Of a stretch of 64,000 bases of DNA, positions 16,937 through 26,665 are shown piece after piece. A program made the translations under genes and the position numbers. This DNA is from Roseiarcus sp963709185 (lineage in GTDB: Bacteria; Pseudomonadota; Alphaproteobacteria; Rhizobiales; Beijerinckiaceae), in NCBI GenBank assembly GCA_963709185.1, contig CAVPVQ010000022.1, positions 1 to 64,000 of the forward strand. The letters run 5' to 3'. A model generated the notes under the pieces. It searched no databases and was not told the DNA's origin. It saw only the letters and a list, made by a program, of their open reading frames with translations. Each line of letters opens with the position of its first letter. The first letter of the stretch is position 1.

Positions 16937-18006
16937 TGCGGGCGCTCGGCGCGCTGGCGCTGCCGCTTCTCTCGAAGCTGGAGCCGGAGACCGCGCACCG
17001 CGCGGCGATCGCCGCGCTGCGGCTGGCTCCGTCGGGCGGACGCCGGCGCGACGATCCGCGCCTCGCCGTCGCGGCGTTCGGTCTGGCGTTCGCCAATCCG
17101 CTCGGCATGGCGGCGGGCTTCGACAAGAACGCCGAGGTTCCCGGCGCGCTGCTCGGCGCCGGCTTCGGCTTCGTCGAGGTCGGCACGCTGACGCCGCGCG
17201 CCCAGGCCGGCAATCCCCGGCCGCGGCTGTTTCGCCTGACGCGCGACCAGGCTTTGGTCAATCGGCTGGGCTTCAACAACGACGGCTATGACGCCGCCCA
17301 TGCGCGCCTGTCGCGCCGCCGTCCTCGCGGGATCGTCGGCGTCAACATCGGCGCGAACAAGGATTCGACCGACCGGCTCGCCGACTATGTGTCGGGCGTC
17401 AGAACCTTCGCCGACGTCGCGAGCTACCTGACGATCAATATCTCCTCGCCCAATACGCCCGGCCTGCGCGAGCTGCAGCGGCGCGGCGCGTTCGACGAGC
17501 TGATCGCGCGGGTGATCGAGGCGCGCGACGCCTGCGCGGTCCGCCGCCCGGTGCTGGTGAAAATCGCCCCCGACCTCGACCTGATCGCGCTCGACGACAT
17601 CGTCTCCGTCGCGCAGGCGCGCGGCGTCGACGGCATGATCATCTCCAACACCACCGTCAGCCGCCCGCCGACCCTGCAGGACCGCCACGCGAGCGAAAGC
17701 GGCGGGCTTTCCGGCCGGCCGCTGTTCGATCTGTCGACGCGCACCCTGGCGCGGGCGTTCCTGCGCGCCGAGGGGGCGTTTGCGCTGATCGGCTGCGGCG
17801 GCGTCGACGGCGCGCCGGCCGCGCTGGCCAAGATCCAGGCGGGCGCCAGCCTCGTGCAACTCTACACCGCGCTGGTCTATCGCGGGCCGGGGTTGATCGG
17901 AGAAATCCTCAGCGGCCTGTCGGCGGCGCTCGGCGAGGCGCGCGGCGGACGCATCGGCGATCTCGTCGGCTCGGGCGCGCGCGAATGGGCCGCGGCGAAA
18001 AGCTGA
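16933..18006 (+). CDS. pyrD: Dihydroorotate dehydrogenase (quinone), class 2
   Basis: 357 residues, the class 2 length. It oxidises dihydroorotate to orotate in pyrimidine synthesis and passes electrons to membrane quinones. The N-terminal helix region (LPLLSKLEPETAHRAAI) is the membrane-association segment of class 2 enzymes. FMN and active-site motifs follow: NPLGMAAGFDKN, NRLGFNNDGY, NISSPNTPGLR with the catalytic Ser, and SGRPLFD... The start overlaps the DUF952 stop. It is convergent with groEL. Confidence 0.95.
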   Translation: MMRALGALALPLLSKLEPETAHRAAIAALRLAPSGGRRRDDPRLAVAAFGLAFANPLGMAAGFDKNAEVPGALLGAGFGFVEVGTLTPRAQAGNPRPRLFRLTRDQALVNRLGFNNDGYDAAHARLSRRRPRGIVGVNIGANKDSTDRLADYVSGVRTFADVASYLTINISSPNTPGLRELQRRGAFDELIARVIEARDACAVRRPVLVKIAPDLDLIALDDIVSVAQARGVDGMIISNTTVSRPPTLQDRHASESGGLSGRPLFDLSTRTLARAFLRAEGAFALIGCGGVDGAPAALAKIQAGASLVQLYTALVYRGPGLIGEILSGLSAALGEARGGRIGDLVGSGAREWAAAKS

Positions 18007-18044
18007 GATGGCCCGCGCCCGGAGGGCCGCTCGGCAAATCGCGC

Positions 18045-18071
18045 AAAAAAAGAGGCGGCCGAAGCCGCCCC
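18045..18071 (-). terminator. Rho-independent terminator of groESL
   Basis: On the minus strand a GGCGGC-TTCG-GCCGCC hairpin (six base pairs with a stable tetraloop) is followed by TCTTTTTTT. It lies 30 bases after the groEL stop, in the right orientation for that operon. Confidence 0.9.
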
Positions 18072-18101
18072 TTTCGCAATCCGTCAGCGCGTGGGCGTGG
18101 A

Positions 18102-19745
<1,644 letters not shown>

Positions 19746-19808
19746 GGTTCTAAAACTCCTGACCCGTGCCGGGTCTGAAAGACGGGAAAATCTGGGAAAA
19801 CGCCGGGA

Positions 19809-20096
19809 TCAGCCGACCACGCCCATGATGTCGGATTCCTTCATGATCAGAAGCTCCTGACCATCGATCTTGACTTCGGTGCCCGACCACTTGCCGAACA
19901 GCACCTTGTCGCCCTTCTTGACGTCGAGCGGGGTCAGCTTGCCGGCTTCGTCGCGCCCGCCGGGGCCGACGGCGATCACTTCGCCCTCCTGGGGCTTTTC
20001 CTTGGCGGTGTCGGGAATGATGATGCCGCCCTTCGTCTTCTCCTCGCCCTCGAGGCGACGGACGACGACACGGTCATGCAGGGGACGGAATTTCAT
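19809..20096 (-). CDS. groES: Co-chaperonin GroES (10 kDa)
   Basis: 95 residues, the standard length. GroES forms the heptameric lid of the GroEL chamber. Family features: FRPLHDRVVVRRLEGEEKTKGGI (its mobile loop), IIPDTAKEKPQEGEV, and LFGKWSGTEVKIDG near the end. It is the first gene of groESL; an inverted repeat of CIRCE type and an RpoH-like promoter lie directly upstream. Confidence 0.98.
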   Translation of the reverse strand: MKFRPLHDRVVVRRLEGEEKTKGGIIIPDTAKEKPQEGEVIAVGPGGRDEAGKLTPLDVKKGDKVLFGKWSGTEVKIDGQELLIMKESDIMGVVG

Positions 20097-20156
20097 GAGT
20101 TGAGCTTCCTATCTCGCGTTCGCCCGGGCGTCGGGCCCGGGTCGGTTTCAGCCGTG

Positions 20157-20182
20157 TTGGCACTCAACAAGACGAGTGCTAA
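20157..20182 (-). promoter_or_regulatory. CIRCE-type inverted repeat (HrcA operator) upstream of groES
   Basis: The plus strand reads TTGGCACTC, an 8-base spacer, then GAGTGCTAA. This is the CIRCE operator bound by the HrcA repressor, with one arm deviating at one position. The usual spacer is 9 bases; I count 8. It lies 12 bases inside the -10 of the promoter below, in the leader of groES, where HrcA would block initiation. Confidence 0.85.
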
Positions 20183-20193
20183 CAGCCGGCGCT

Positions 20194-20223
20194 GAGATAG
20201 GGGCGCCCGGCGAGCCCGTCAAG
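20194..20223 (-). promoter_or_regulatory. RpoH (sigma-32)-type promoter of groESL
   Basis: Minus strand: CTTGACG at 20223-20217 (the -35 hexamer TTGACG is 20222-20217), 17 bases, then TATCTC at 20199-20194 within CCTATCTC. CTTG and CYTATNT at this spacing fit the alphaproteobacterial RpoH consensus while remaining readable by the housekeeping sigma factor. With CIRCE just downstream, groESL would have both positive and negative heat-shock control. Confidence 0.75.
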
Positions 20224-20301
20224 GCCAGACGGGCGCGTCGGGGCGGTAAAATCCGGATTATGGCTGATGGCCCCGCCGGGCGGGCGCGAGCGATTCGCGC
20301 G

Positions 20302-20682
20302 TCAGGCGGCGAGCAGCCGCTGGACCTCGTTGACGAGGTCTTTCAGATGGAACGGCTTGGACAGGATGCGCGCGTCCTTGGGCGCATTGTTGTCCGGGTT
20401 GAGCGCCACCGCGGCGAAACCGGTGATGAACATCACCTTGATTTCCGGATCGAGCTCGGTCGCCCGCCGCGCCAGCTCGATGCCGTCCATCTCCGGCATG
20501 ACGATGTCGGTCAGCAACAGTTCGAACGGCTCCTCGCGCAGACGATTGTAGGCGGACAGGCCATTGTCGAAGGAGGCGACGTTATAGCCGGCGGTCTGCA
20601 GCGCCTTGACCAGGAAGCGGCGCATGTCGTTGTCGTCTTCGGCGAGAAGAATCTTGGTTGCGATTTCGACCGGCGCGTTCAT
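20302..20682 (-). CDS. cpdR: Single-domain response regulator CpdR
   Basis: 126 residues consisting of one receiver domain and no output domain. ILLAEDDNDMRRFL (acidic pair), LLLTDIVMPEMDG (phosphoacceptor Asp) and FITGFAA plus LSKPFHLKDLV (signalling Thr and Lys) are all present. Length and sequence match CpdR, which in Caulobacter and rhizobia is dephosphorylated to deliver substrates to ClpXP and drive the cell cycle, under the CckA-ChpT pathway. GGGGAAA precedes the ATG. Divergent from the N-formylglutamate amidohydrolase, a conserved arrangement in this order. Confidence 0.9.
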   Translation of the reverse strand: MNAPVEIATKILLAEDDNDMRRFLVKALQTAGYNVASFDNGLSAYNRLREEPFELLLTDIVMPEMDGIELARRATELDPEIKVMFITGFAAVALNPDNNAPKDARILSKPFHLKDLVNEVQRLLAA

Positions 20683-20973
20683 TATTTCCCCTCGGATGCC
20701 AATTCACCATCGTCTCATATCAGTAAAAATCGAGTGAAGGCGATGAAGAACGAATGAAATTCCCGCGCCGATCGACGAGAGCGTCGCCTCGGCGCGGACC
20801 CCGCGGCCGCCTGGTGAGTCCGGCGGACGATTGTGTTCCTTTTTGCGGCGCCGGGCGAACGATATTTGTCGCGCCGTCCGGCATATTGAAGCATAGTCGC
20901 GGCGATCTCCAGTCTCGCGCATATCCGTTGCAAGGCGGGCGCCGGGATTGCGTTCGAAAACGAGACAGACCAG

Positions 20974-21921
20974 ATGCGTGGCCACACGATGGGGAGCGAA
21001 AGCGCCGAAGTCTCGGACTTCCAGGGCCTCGATTTTCGCGATCCCGATTCGTCCGACGCGGATCGCGCGGCGCCGTTTGAGATATTCGAACCGCACGTTC
21101 TGGCGACGCCGCTGGTCTTCAATTCGCCGCACTCGGGGCGGATCTATCCCAGTAGTTTTCTCGCCTCTTCCCGGCTCGATGCGCTCACGCTGCGCCGGTC
21201 CGAAGATGCGTTCGTCGACGACTTGTTCGCGCCCTGCGTCGAGATCGGCGCGCCGCTGATGCGCGCGAACTTTCCGCGCGCCTATCTCGATCTCAATCGC
21301 GAGCCGTTCGAGCTCGATCCCTTGATGTTCGCGGGCCGGCTGCCGTCCTACGCCAACACCCGCTCGCTGCGCGTCGCCGGCGGGCTCGGCACGATCCCGC
21401 GGGTGGTCGGGGAAGCGCAGGAGATCTACAAAGGGCCGATTCCGGTCGACGAGGCGATGGCCCGGATCGCCGCGCTTTACAAGCCTTACCACCAGGCCTT
21501 GCGCAATCTCATCGAGCGCGCCGCGAGCCGTTTCGGCGTGGCGGCGCTGCTCGATTGTCATTCCATGCCTTCGAGCATGGCCGAGGGCGGCGCGACCGAT
21601 TTTGTCATCGGCGATCGCTACGGCGCGAGCGCGGCCCCGTGGGTCGTCGATACCGTGGAGAGCGCGCTTCGACGCGCCGGCTATTCGGTGCGGCGCAACA
21701 AGCCTTACGCGGGCGGCTTCATCACCGAACATTACGGCGCGCCGGCGGCTTCGCGGCATGTCGTGCAGATCGAAATCAATCGCGCGCTCTACATGGATGA
21801 ACGCGCGATGGTGAAATCGGCGCGATGGCGGCAATTGAGCGCCGACCTGTTTGCGATGGCCGCGCTGCTGGCGAATCGCATCGCCCATCACATCGGGCGC
21901 TCGCAAATCGCGGCGGAATGA
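20974..21921 (+). CDS. N-formylglutamate amidohydrolase family protein
   Basis: About 315 residues. The family hydrolyses N-formylglutamate, the last step of one histidine-degradation route, though stand-alone members may act on other N-acyl amino acids. Hallmarks: LVFNSPHSGRIYP, LDLNREPFELDP, LLDCHSMPS (metal ligands) and FITEHYGAP. The N-terminus is uncertain: ATG 20974 and ATG 20989 are both possible and neither has a strong ribosome site. No other hut genes are nearby. Confidence 0.87.
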   Translation: MRGHTMGSESAEVSDFQGLDFRDPDSSDADRAAPFEIFEPHVLATPLVFNSPHSGRIYPSSFLASSRLDALTLRRSEDAFVDDLFAPCVEIGAPLMRANFPRAYLDLNREPFELDPLMFAGRLPSYANTRSLRVAGGLGTIPRVVGEAQEIYKGPIPVDEAMARIAALYKPYHQALRNLIERAASRFGVAALLDCHSMPSSMAEGGATDFVIGDRYGASAAPWVVDTVESALRRAGYSVRRNKPYAGGFITEHYGAPAASRHVVQIEINRALYMDERAMVKSARWRQLSADLFAMAALLANRIAHHIGRSQIAAE

Positions 21922-21950
21922 GCGGGCCTCGCCCGATTCGCCTCCCGACC

Positions 21951-21985
21951 AAAAAGGAGGCCGCCTGTGTCGCCACAAGCGGCCT
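21951..21985 (-). terminator. Intrinsic terminator of the candidate sRNA
   Basis: Minus strand: AGGCCGC and GCGGCCT pair, with an inner TGTG/CACA pairing after a 1x1 mismatch and a 4-base loop, then CCTTTTT. On the plus strand the same stem lacks a T-run, which fixes the direction of transcription. Confidence 0.75.
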
Positions 21986-22038
21986 GAGTCTAGGGAGGAA
22001 ACGCCCAAGGAGGGCATATGCGGCAGGTCATGCCGCAC
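21951..22038 (-). ncRNA. mmgR: Candidate MmgR / suhB-motif (alpha-r8) trans-acting small RNA
   Basis: On the minus strand a -35/-10 pair is followed by a roughly 85-base transcript with three parts. First comes a TGCGGCA/TGCCGCA hairpin, then GCCCTCCTTGGGC, then the exact single-stranded core TTTCCTCCCT. A stable terminator hairpin ending in TTTTT closes it. As I recall, that core is the hallmark of the alpha-r8 family (MmgR of Sinorhizobium, the Rfam suhB motif), an Hfq-dependent regulator of carbon storage. The position beside a suhB-like gene (hisN) also fits. The exact 5' end is inferred from the promoter. Confidence 0.75.
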
Positions 22039-22044
22039 CGCAAC

Positions 22045-22073
22045 AATATCGCCGTGCGTCGCACCAAATGCAA
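22045..22073 (-). promoter_or_regulatory. Promoter of the candidate sRNA
   Basis: Minus strand: TTGCAT (22073-22068), a 17-base spacer, then GATATT (22050-22045). It places transcription start near 22038, giving an RNA of the size expected for MmgR. Confidence 0.55.
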
Positions 22074-22297
22074 GATATTTTTTGCGACGCTTCGGCGCGG
22101 CGGGATAGAATGATGTGGAATACGCCGGTTAATAGCTTTCCTGATGTGTGAAATATGGGCGATAACAGGTTGGTATAGTCATACAAAACAAAGGTTTAAG
22201 AGAACGCTCCCGGGCGATCGGTCCGGATGGTTCAACATCACAGGTATAGCTCATATGCATTTTTCGCAGCGCATCGGGCTCGCCGGGGGCGCCCGAC

Positions 22298-23113
22298 ATG
22301 ACCGCCGTTGATTTCGCCGCCTTCGTCGAGCGCCTCGCGCAAGTCTCCAGTGAAGTGATCACGCCGTTTTTCCGTAGCGCCATCCGCGCCGAGGACAAAT
22401 CGAAGGGCGGCGTTTTTGATCCGGTGACCGAGGCGGACCGCGCCGCCGAAGTCGCGATGCGCCGGCTGATCGGCCAGACCTTTCCGGCGCATGGGGTGAT
22501 CGGCGAGGAATACGGGCAGGACCGGCCGGACGCCGAATATGTGTGGGTGCTCGATCCGATCGACGGCACCAAGAGCTTCATCTCCGGCCTGCCGACCTGG
22601 GGCACGCTGATCGGCCTGATGCATCGCGGCCGGCCGGTCTACGGCATGATGGCCCAGCCTTTCACCCGCGAGCGCTATTTCGGCGACGGCAAGCGCGCGC
22701 GCTGGCGCGGCCTGGCGCTGCCCCGCGGCGACAGCGCCAATGGCGAATGGACCACCCGCACGCTGCGCGCGCGGGCCTGCCCGTCGCTCGCCGAGGCGAC
22801 ATTGATGACCACCAGCCCGCTGCTGTTCAACGACGAGGACCGGGCGGCCTACCATCGCGTGGAGAAGCCGACCCGCCTGACGCGCTACGGCGGCGATTGC
22901 TACGCCTATTGCATGCTCGCGTCGGGTTTCATCGACGTCGTCGTCGAATCCAATCTCAAGCCGCACGACATCGTCGCGCTGGAGCCGATCATCGAAGGCG
23001 CCGGCGGCGTCGTCACCAATTGGGAAGGCGGCCCCGCGGCGGCGGGCGGCCGCATCGTCGCCGCCGGCGACCGGCGCGTGCACGCCGAGGCGATGAGGCT
23101 GCTGGCGGGGTAG
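22298..23113 (+). CDS. hisN: Histidinol-phosphatase of the inositol-monophosphatase family
   Basis: 271 residues of the Mg-dependent IMPase fold. Metal-site motifs are present in order: DPVTEADRAAE, GEEYGQ, VLDPIDGTKSFISGLP and, C-terminal, SNLKPHDIVALEPIIEGAGG. The KSFISGLPTWGTLIGL stretch favours HisN (dephosphorylates histidinol phosphate in histidine synthesis) over SuhB. The neighbours cpdR and N-formylglutamate amidohydrolase are those seen around hisN in Hyphomicrobiales. The ATG at 22298 lacks an obvious ribosome site. Confidence 0.85.
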   Translation: MTAVDFAAFVERLAQVSSEVITPFFRSAIRAEDKSKGGVFDPVTEADRAAEVAMRRLIGQTFPAHGVIGEEYGQDRPDAEYVWVLDPIDGTKSFISGLPTWGTLIGLMHRGRPVYGMMAQPFTRERYFGDGKRARWRGLALPRGDSANGEWTTRTLRARACPSLAEATLMTTSPLLFNDEDRAAYHRVEKPTRLTRYGGDCYAYCMLASGFIDVVVESNLKPHDIVALEPIIEGAGGVVTNWEGGPAAAGGRIVAAGDRRVHAEAMRLLAG

Positions 23114-23534
23114 GGGCGGGGACGTCCGGGGCGGGCCTGTCGCAGTGCCCCGTAGCCGTCGTCCCACTGGTCGAGATTGGTGGGAAGCGGACTGGTGGTT
23201 TACGGGCGCTTGAGAGGCGAAAGCGGATGCCCGATAGCCGCAACTCCGTGCGCGCAGTCGCAGAAAGACGCGTCGGAGCGTGAACTGCGTCGCGCAGGGC
23301 GACGCGTTGGCCGAGCTGCTCCCAAGAGGGCATTTTTCCCAATTGAAGACCGCAACGCGTTCGCCGCGATGATCGCGCAAGTTGCCGAGAATACGCCCGG
23401 GATGGAGCGATAGAACTGCCCTCCACGCCGCTGGCGGCGAAAATGCCCGCGGGTGATTTAATCTTGATCAAAGCGCCGCGGGAGGATCGTGCCAAGCTTC
23501 GATAGTGTTACATCAAAGAGTCATCGGACAAGTC
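23114..23534. other. Leader region of the N-ATPase operon (421 bp)
   Basis: Between hisN and atpD. A plus-strand frame (23177-23413) exists but has no recognisable family and no good ribosome site; it may be debris. The functional element I can see is the FNR/FixK-like box at 23458-23471. Confidence 0.5.
23458..23471 (+). promoter_or_regulatory. FNR/FixK-type binding site upstream of the N-ATPase operon
   Basis: TTAAT-CTTG-ATCAA matches the anaerobox TTGAT-N4-ATCAA at nine of ten positions. A class II promoter centred 41.5 bases downstream would start near 23506, about 30 bases before atpD. This suggests induction of the operon at low oxygen (inference). Confidence 0.65.
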
Positions 23535-24962
23535 ATGGACGCCCTCGCGTCAACAGGCACGATTGTAGCGGTCCGCGGCGCCGTCGTTGAGGTCAGCTTC
23601 GCCGGACAGGCCCTCCCGCCGATCAATACCGCGCTCATCGTGCAGTGGGACCGGCCCGAGCCGCTTGTTCTCGAAGTTCACAGCCATGCCGATCCGAACA
23701 CCGTGCGCGGCCTCGCTCTGCAGGCCACGGCGGGTCTCGCGCGCGGGGTCAAGGTTCACGCGACCGGGTTGCCGATTTCGACGCCGGTCGGCGAGGCTGT
23801 GCTCGGGCGGCTCATCGACGCGATCGGGGCGATCAGGGATGGCGGCCCGCCGCTGGCGGCCGACACGCCCCGACGCGGTATCCATAATGCGCCGCCGAGG
23901 CTCGAAGACGAGACGTCGATCAATGCGATATTCGAGACGGGCATCAAGGTGATCGATCTCCTTGCGCCGCTCGCCCAAGGCGGAAAGGCCGCCATGTTCG
24001 GCGGCGCCGGCGTCGGCAAGACGGTGCTGGTGATGGAGCTCATCCACGCCATGGTCGAGAAATACCAGGGCATCTCCGTCTTCGCCGGGGTCGGCGAGCG
24101 CTCGCGCGAAGGCCATGAACTGCTCACCGACATGCAGAGCTCGGGTGTGCTCGCGCGCACCGTTCTTGTCTATGGCCAGATGAACGAACCGCCTGGCGCG
24201 CGCTGGCGCGTGCCGCTGACCGCCTTGACGATCGCCGAATATTTCCGCGACCAGAAGCACCGGAACGTGCTTCTGCTGATGGACAATGTCTTCCGCTTCG
24301 TGCAGGCGGGCGCCGAAGTGTCGAGCCTGCTGGGACGCCTGCCGTCGCGCGTCGGTTATCAGCCGACGCTGGCGAGCGAAGTCGCCGCGCTGCAGGAGCG
24401 CATCGCTTCGGTGGCCGGGGCGGCGGTGACGGCGATCCAGGCGGTTTATGTCCCGGCGGACGATTTCACCGATCCGGCGGTGACGACGATTTCGAGCCAC
24501 ATGGACAGTCTGATCATGCTCTCGCGTTCGCTCGCCGCCGAGGGTTTCTACCCCGCCGTCGATCCGCTCGCCTCGTCCTCCGTGCTGCTCGACCCGCTGG
24601 TGGTCGGACAGGCGCACTATGAAATCGCCGAGCGCTCGCGCGAGGCGCTGGCGCGCTTCAAGGACCTCCAGGACATTATTGCGCTGCTAGGGGTGGAGGA
24701 ACTCGGCGCCGCCGACCGCCTGATCGTCAAGCGCGCGCGCCGGCTGCAACGCTTTCTCAGCCAGCCCTTCGTGGTCACCGAAGCTTTTACCGGAGCGCCG
24801 GGGCGCAGCGTCGCGCGCGCCGATACATTGAGCGGCTGCCGCGCGATTCTCGAAGGCGAGACCGACGACTGGGCCGAGAGTTCGCTCTATATGGTGGGAA
24901 CCCTCGAGGAGGCGCGCCAGAAGGAGCAGGCGGCGGGCAAGACGAAGGAGCGGTCGACATGA
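23535..24962 (+). CDS. atpD: N-type ATPase, F1 subunit beta
   Basis: 475 residues, the catalytic subunit. Motifs: the P-loop GGAGVGKTVLVMEL, the catalytic-Glu region GVGERSREGHEL, YGQMNEPPGARWRV and the Walker B strand VLLLMDNVFRF (normally DNIFRF). It is the first gene of atpD-C-Q-R-B-E-F-A-G, the order specific to N-type ATPases, a horizontally moving second ATPase alongside the housekeeping F-ATPase. The start is ATG 23535, which gives the normal N-terminus (GTIVAVRGAVVEV). It overlaps atpC by four bases. Confidence 0.95.
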   Translation: MDALASTGTIVAVRGAVVEVSFAGQALPPINTALIVQWDRPEPLVLEVHSHADPNTVRGLALQATAGLARGVKVHATGLPISTPVGEAVLGRLIDAIGAIRDGGPPLAADTPRRGIHNAPPRLEDETSINAIFETGIKVIDLLAPLAQGGKAAMFGGAGVGKTVLVMELIHAMVEKYQGISVFAGVGERSREGHELLTDMQSSGVLARTVLVYGQMNEPPGARWRVPLTALTIAEYFRDQKHRNVLLLMDNVFRFVQAGAEVSSLLGRLPSRVGYQPTLASEVAALQERIASVAGAAVTAIQAVYVPADDFTDPAVTTISSHMDSLIMLSRSLAAEGFYPAVDPLASSSVLLDPLVVGQAHYEIAERSREALARFKDLQDIIALLGVEELGAADRLIVKRARRLQRFLSQPFVVTEAFTGAPGRSVARADTLSGCRAILEGETDDWAESSLYMVGTLEEARQKEQAAGKTKERST

Positions 24963-25381
24963 AACTGCGCATCGTGACGCCGCTGGCGGTCGTCGTCGAC
25001 GAGGATCAAGTGGCGGCGCTCCGCGCCGAGGATGCGACCGGCGGCTTTGGCGTGCTGCCCCATCACGCCGATTTTCTGACCAGCCTCATCGTTTCGGTGG
25101 TTCGTTGGACGAGCGAGAGCGGCGCGCACCGCTATTGCGCGGTGCGCCGCGGCGTCCTCTCGGTGACCTTGGGGCGGCAGATCGCCATCGCCACGCGCGA
25201 GGCGATCGCCAGCGACGATCTCGCCACGCTGGAAGAGACGGTGCTCGCCCGCTTCCGCGCCGACATTGAAACGGAGCGCGTCGCACGCACCGAAAGCGCG
25301 CGCCTGCAGCTCAACGCGATCCGCCAGATCATGCTCCATCTGCGCCCGGGCGGGGGCGGTCGATCGGCGACCTTCGCATGA
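24959..25381 (+). CDS. atpC: N-type ATPase, F1 subunit epsilon
   Basis: 140 residues. The N-terminal beta-sandwich (LRIVTPLAVVVDEDQV, ATGGFGVLPHHADFLT, YCAVRRGVLSVT) matches the epsilon domain, followed by a helical tail. It links F1 to the rotor ring. Start and stop overlap atpD and atpQ by four bases each (ATGA), so the subunits are translationally coupled. Confidence 0.92.
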   Translation: MKLRIVTPLAVVVDEDQVAALRAEDATGGFGVLPHHADFLTSLIVSVVRWTSESGAHRYCAVRRGVLSVTLGRQIAIATREAIASDDLATLEETVLARFRADIETERVARTESARLQLNAIRQIMLHLRPGGGGRSATFA

Positions 25382-25668
25382 CGACGCCCGACGATCAGAG
25401 CGAGCTGGATCCGCTGGTCAAGAGCGTCCGGCTGCGCGAGGAGCGCCATCGACGCTGGCGGCGCGAAGGCGAGCCCTCGGTGGCGCGCCGCCTCGCGCAG
25501 ATCGGCGTGCTCGGCTGGATCATCGTCTTTCCGATGCTGGTCGGCATGTTCGCCGGGCGCTGGCTCGACCGGGCGTTCGGCTCGGGACTGTTCTGGACTG
25601 CGCCGTTGCTGCTGCTCGGCGCCGCTCTGGGGTGCTGGTCGGCCTGGAAATGGATGAAGAGCGCATGA
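25378..25668 (+). CDS. atpQ: N-type ATPase accessory membrane protein AtpQ
   Basis: 96 residues: a charged N-terminal half, then two membrane helices (IGVLGWIIVFPMLVGMFAGRWLD and a Leu-rich second one). Related to the AtpI/AtpZ family that helps build the rotor ring or carry Mg. Position between atpC and atpR and the size match AtpQ, which is specific to N-ATPase operons. ATGA overlap on both sides. Confidence 0.88.
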   Translation: MTTPDDQSELDPLVKSVRLREERHRRWRREGEPSVARRLAQIGVLGWIIVFPMLVGMFAGRWLDRAFGSGLFWTAPLLLLGAALGCWSAWKWMKSA

Positions 25669-25970
25669 GTTCATACGCGTTCTCCGGGCTCTCCTCCTGG
25701 CTCACGGCTTTCGGCCTCTTCGTCCCCCTCGCTGTGGGAATCGCCGCCGGCCTGCTTTATTTTCGCAGCGTGTGGTGGAGCGCGCGTCGGCTCGCCGGCG
25801 ACGGACGCGTCGGCGCGACTGCCGTTCTCGTCGTCGGACGCTTCGCTTTGCTGGGCGCCCTCCTGATCTTCGCCAGCCTGCGAGGCGCGCCGCCCCTGCT
25901 GGCCATGGCGCTCGGCATTCTCGTCGCGCGATCCTTGATCATGCGCAGGCTTGGGGGAGCGCCGCGATGA
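25665..25970 (+). CDS. atpR: N-type ATPase accessory membrane protein AtpR
   Basis: 101 residues with three hydrophobic segments and little else. AtpR is a small membrane protein found only in N-ATPase operons and is thought to assist assembly of the c ring. The sequence itself is weakly conserved (FRSVWWSARRL, GRFALLGALLIFASLRG), so the call rests largely on position between atpQ and atpB. It overlaps atpB by four bases. Confidence 0.82.
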   Translation: MSSYAFSGLSSWLTAFGLFVPLAVGIAAGLLYFRSVWWSARRLAGDGRVGATAVLVVGRFALLGALLIFASLRGAPPLLAMALGILVARSLIMRRLGGAPR

Positions 25971-26665
25971 AGTCGCCGCTCTCCAGCGTCGCGTTGTTCT
26001 GCATCGGGCCGGCGCCGATCACCGCTGGCGTGGTCGCCACCTGGGCGATCATGCTCGCGCTAGTTCTCGGCGCCATTCTGATGTCTCGCAGTCTGTCCCT
26101 CGCACCGTCGCGCGCCCAGGCCTTCTTCGAGCTGATCGTCGAAACGGTCGATAGCCAGATTCGCGACACGATGCGCGTCGAGCCGCAGCCCTATCGCGCC
26201 TTCATCGGCACGCTCTTCGTCTTCATCTTCGTCGCCAACTGGTCTTCGCTCATTCCCGGCGTCGAGCCGCCCACCGCGCATATCGAGACCGACGCCGCGC
26301 TTGCCCTGCTCGTGTTTCTCGCGGTGATATGGTTCGGCGTGCGCGCGGGCGGCGTGCGCGGTTACCTCGCCGCCTTCGCCTGGCCGAATCCGATCATGAT
26401 CCCGCTCAACTTCATCGAGAGCCTCACGCGCGCCTTCTCGCTGCTGGTGCGCTTGTTCGGCAACGTCATGAGCGGCGTATTCGTGGTCGGAATCGTGCTG
26501 TCGCTGGCGGGGCTCATCGCGCCGATCCCTCTGATGGCGCTCGACCTGCTCACCGGCGCTGTGCAGGCCTACATTTTCGCGGTCCTGGCGATGGTGTTCA
26601 TCGCCGGCGCGATCGGCGAACAGAAATCCGGACCCGACGCTTCGAACCTAAGGACGCCTCCATGA
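25967..26665 (+). CDS. atpB: N-type ATPase, Fo subunit a
   Basis: 232 residues with five or six membrane helices. The conserved Arg of the ion path is in SLTRAFSLLVRLFGNVMSG; FVANWSSLIPG and the C-terminal QAYIFAVLAMVFIAGAIGE are also typical. Subunit a provides the half-channels that load and unload the c ring. It overlaps atpR upstream and atpE downstream by four bases. Confidence 0.94.
   Translation: MKSPLSSVALFCIGPAPITAGVVATWAIMLALVLGAILMSRSLSLAPSRAQAFFELIVETVDSQIRDTMRVEPQPYRAFIGTLFVFIFVANWSSLIPGVEPPTAHIETDAALALLVFLAVIWFGVRAGGVRGYLAAFAWPNPIMIPLNFIESLTRAFSLLVRLFGNVMSGVFVVGIVLSLAGLIAPIPLMALDLLTGAVQAYIFAVLAMVFIAGAIGEQKSGPDASNLRTPP

Noticed and set aside
23177..23413. 78-codon frame in the N-ATPase leader
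   Set aside because: No family resemblance or ribosome site; probably non-coding leader or debris.
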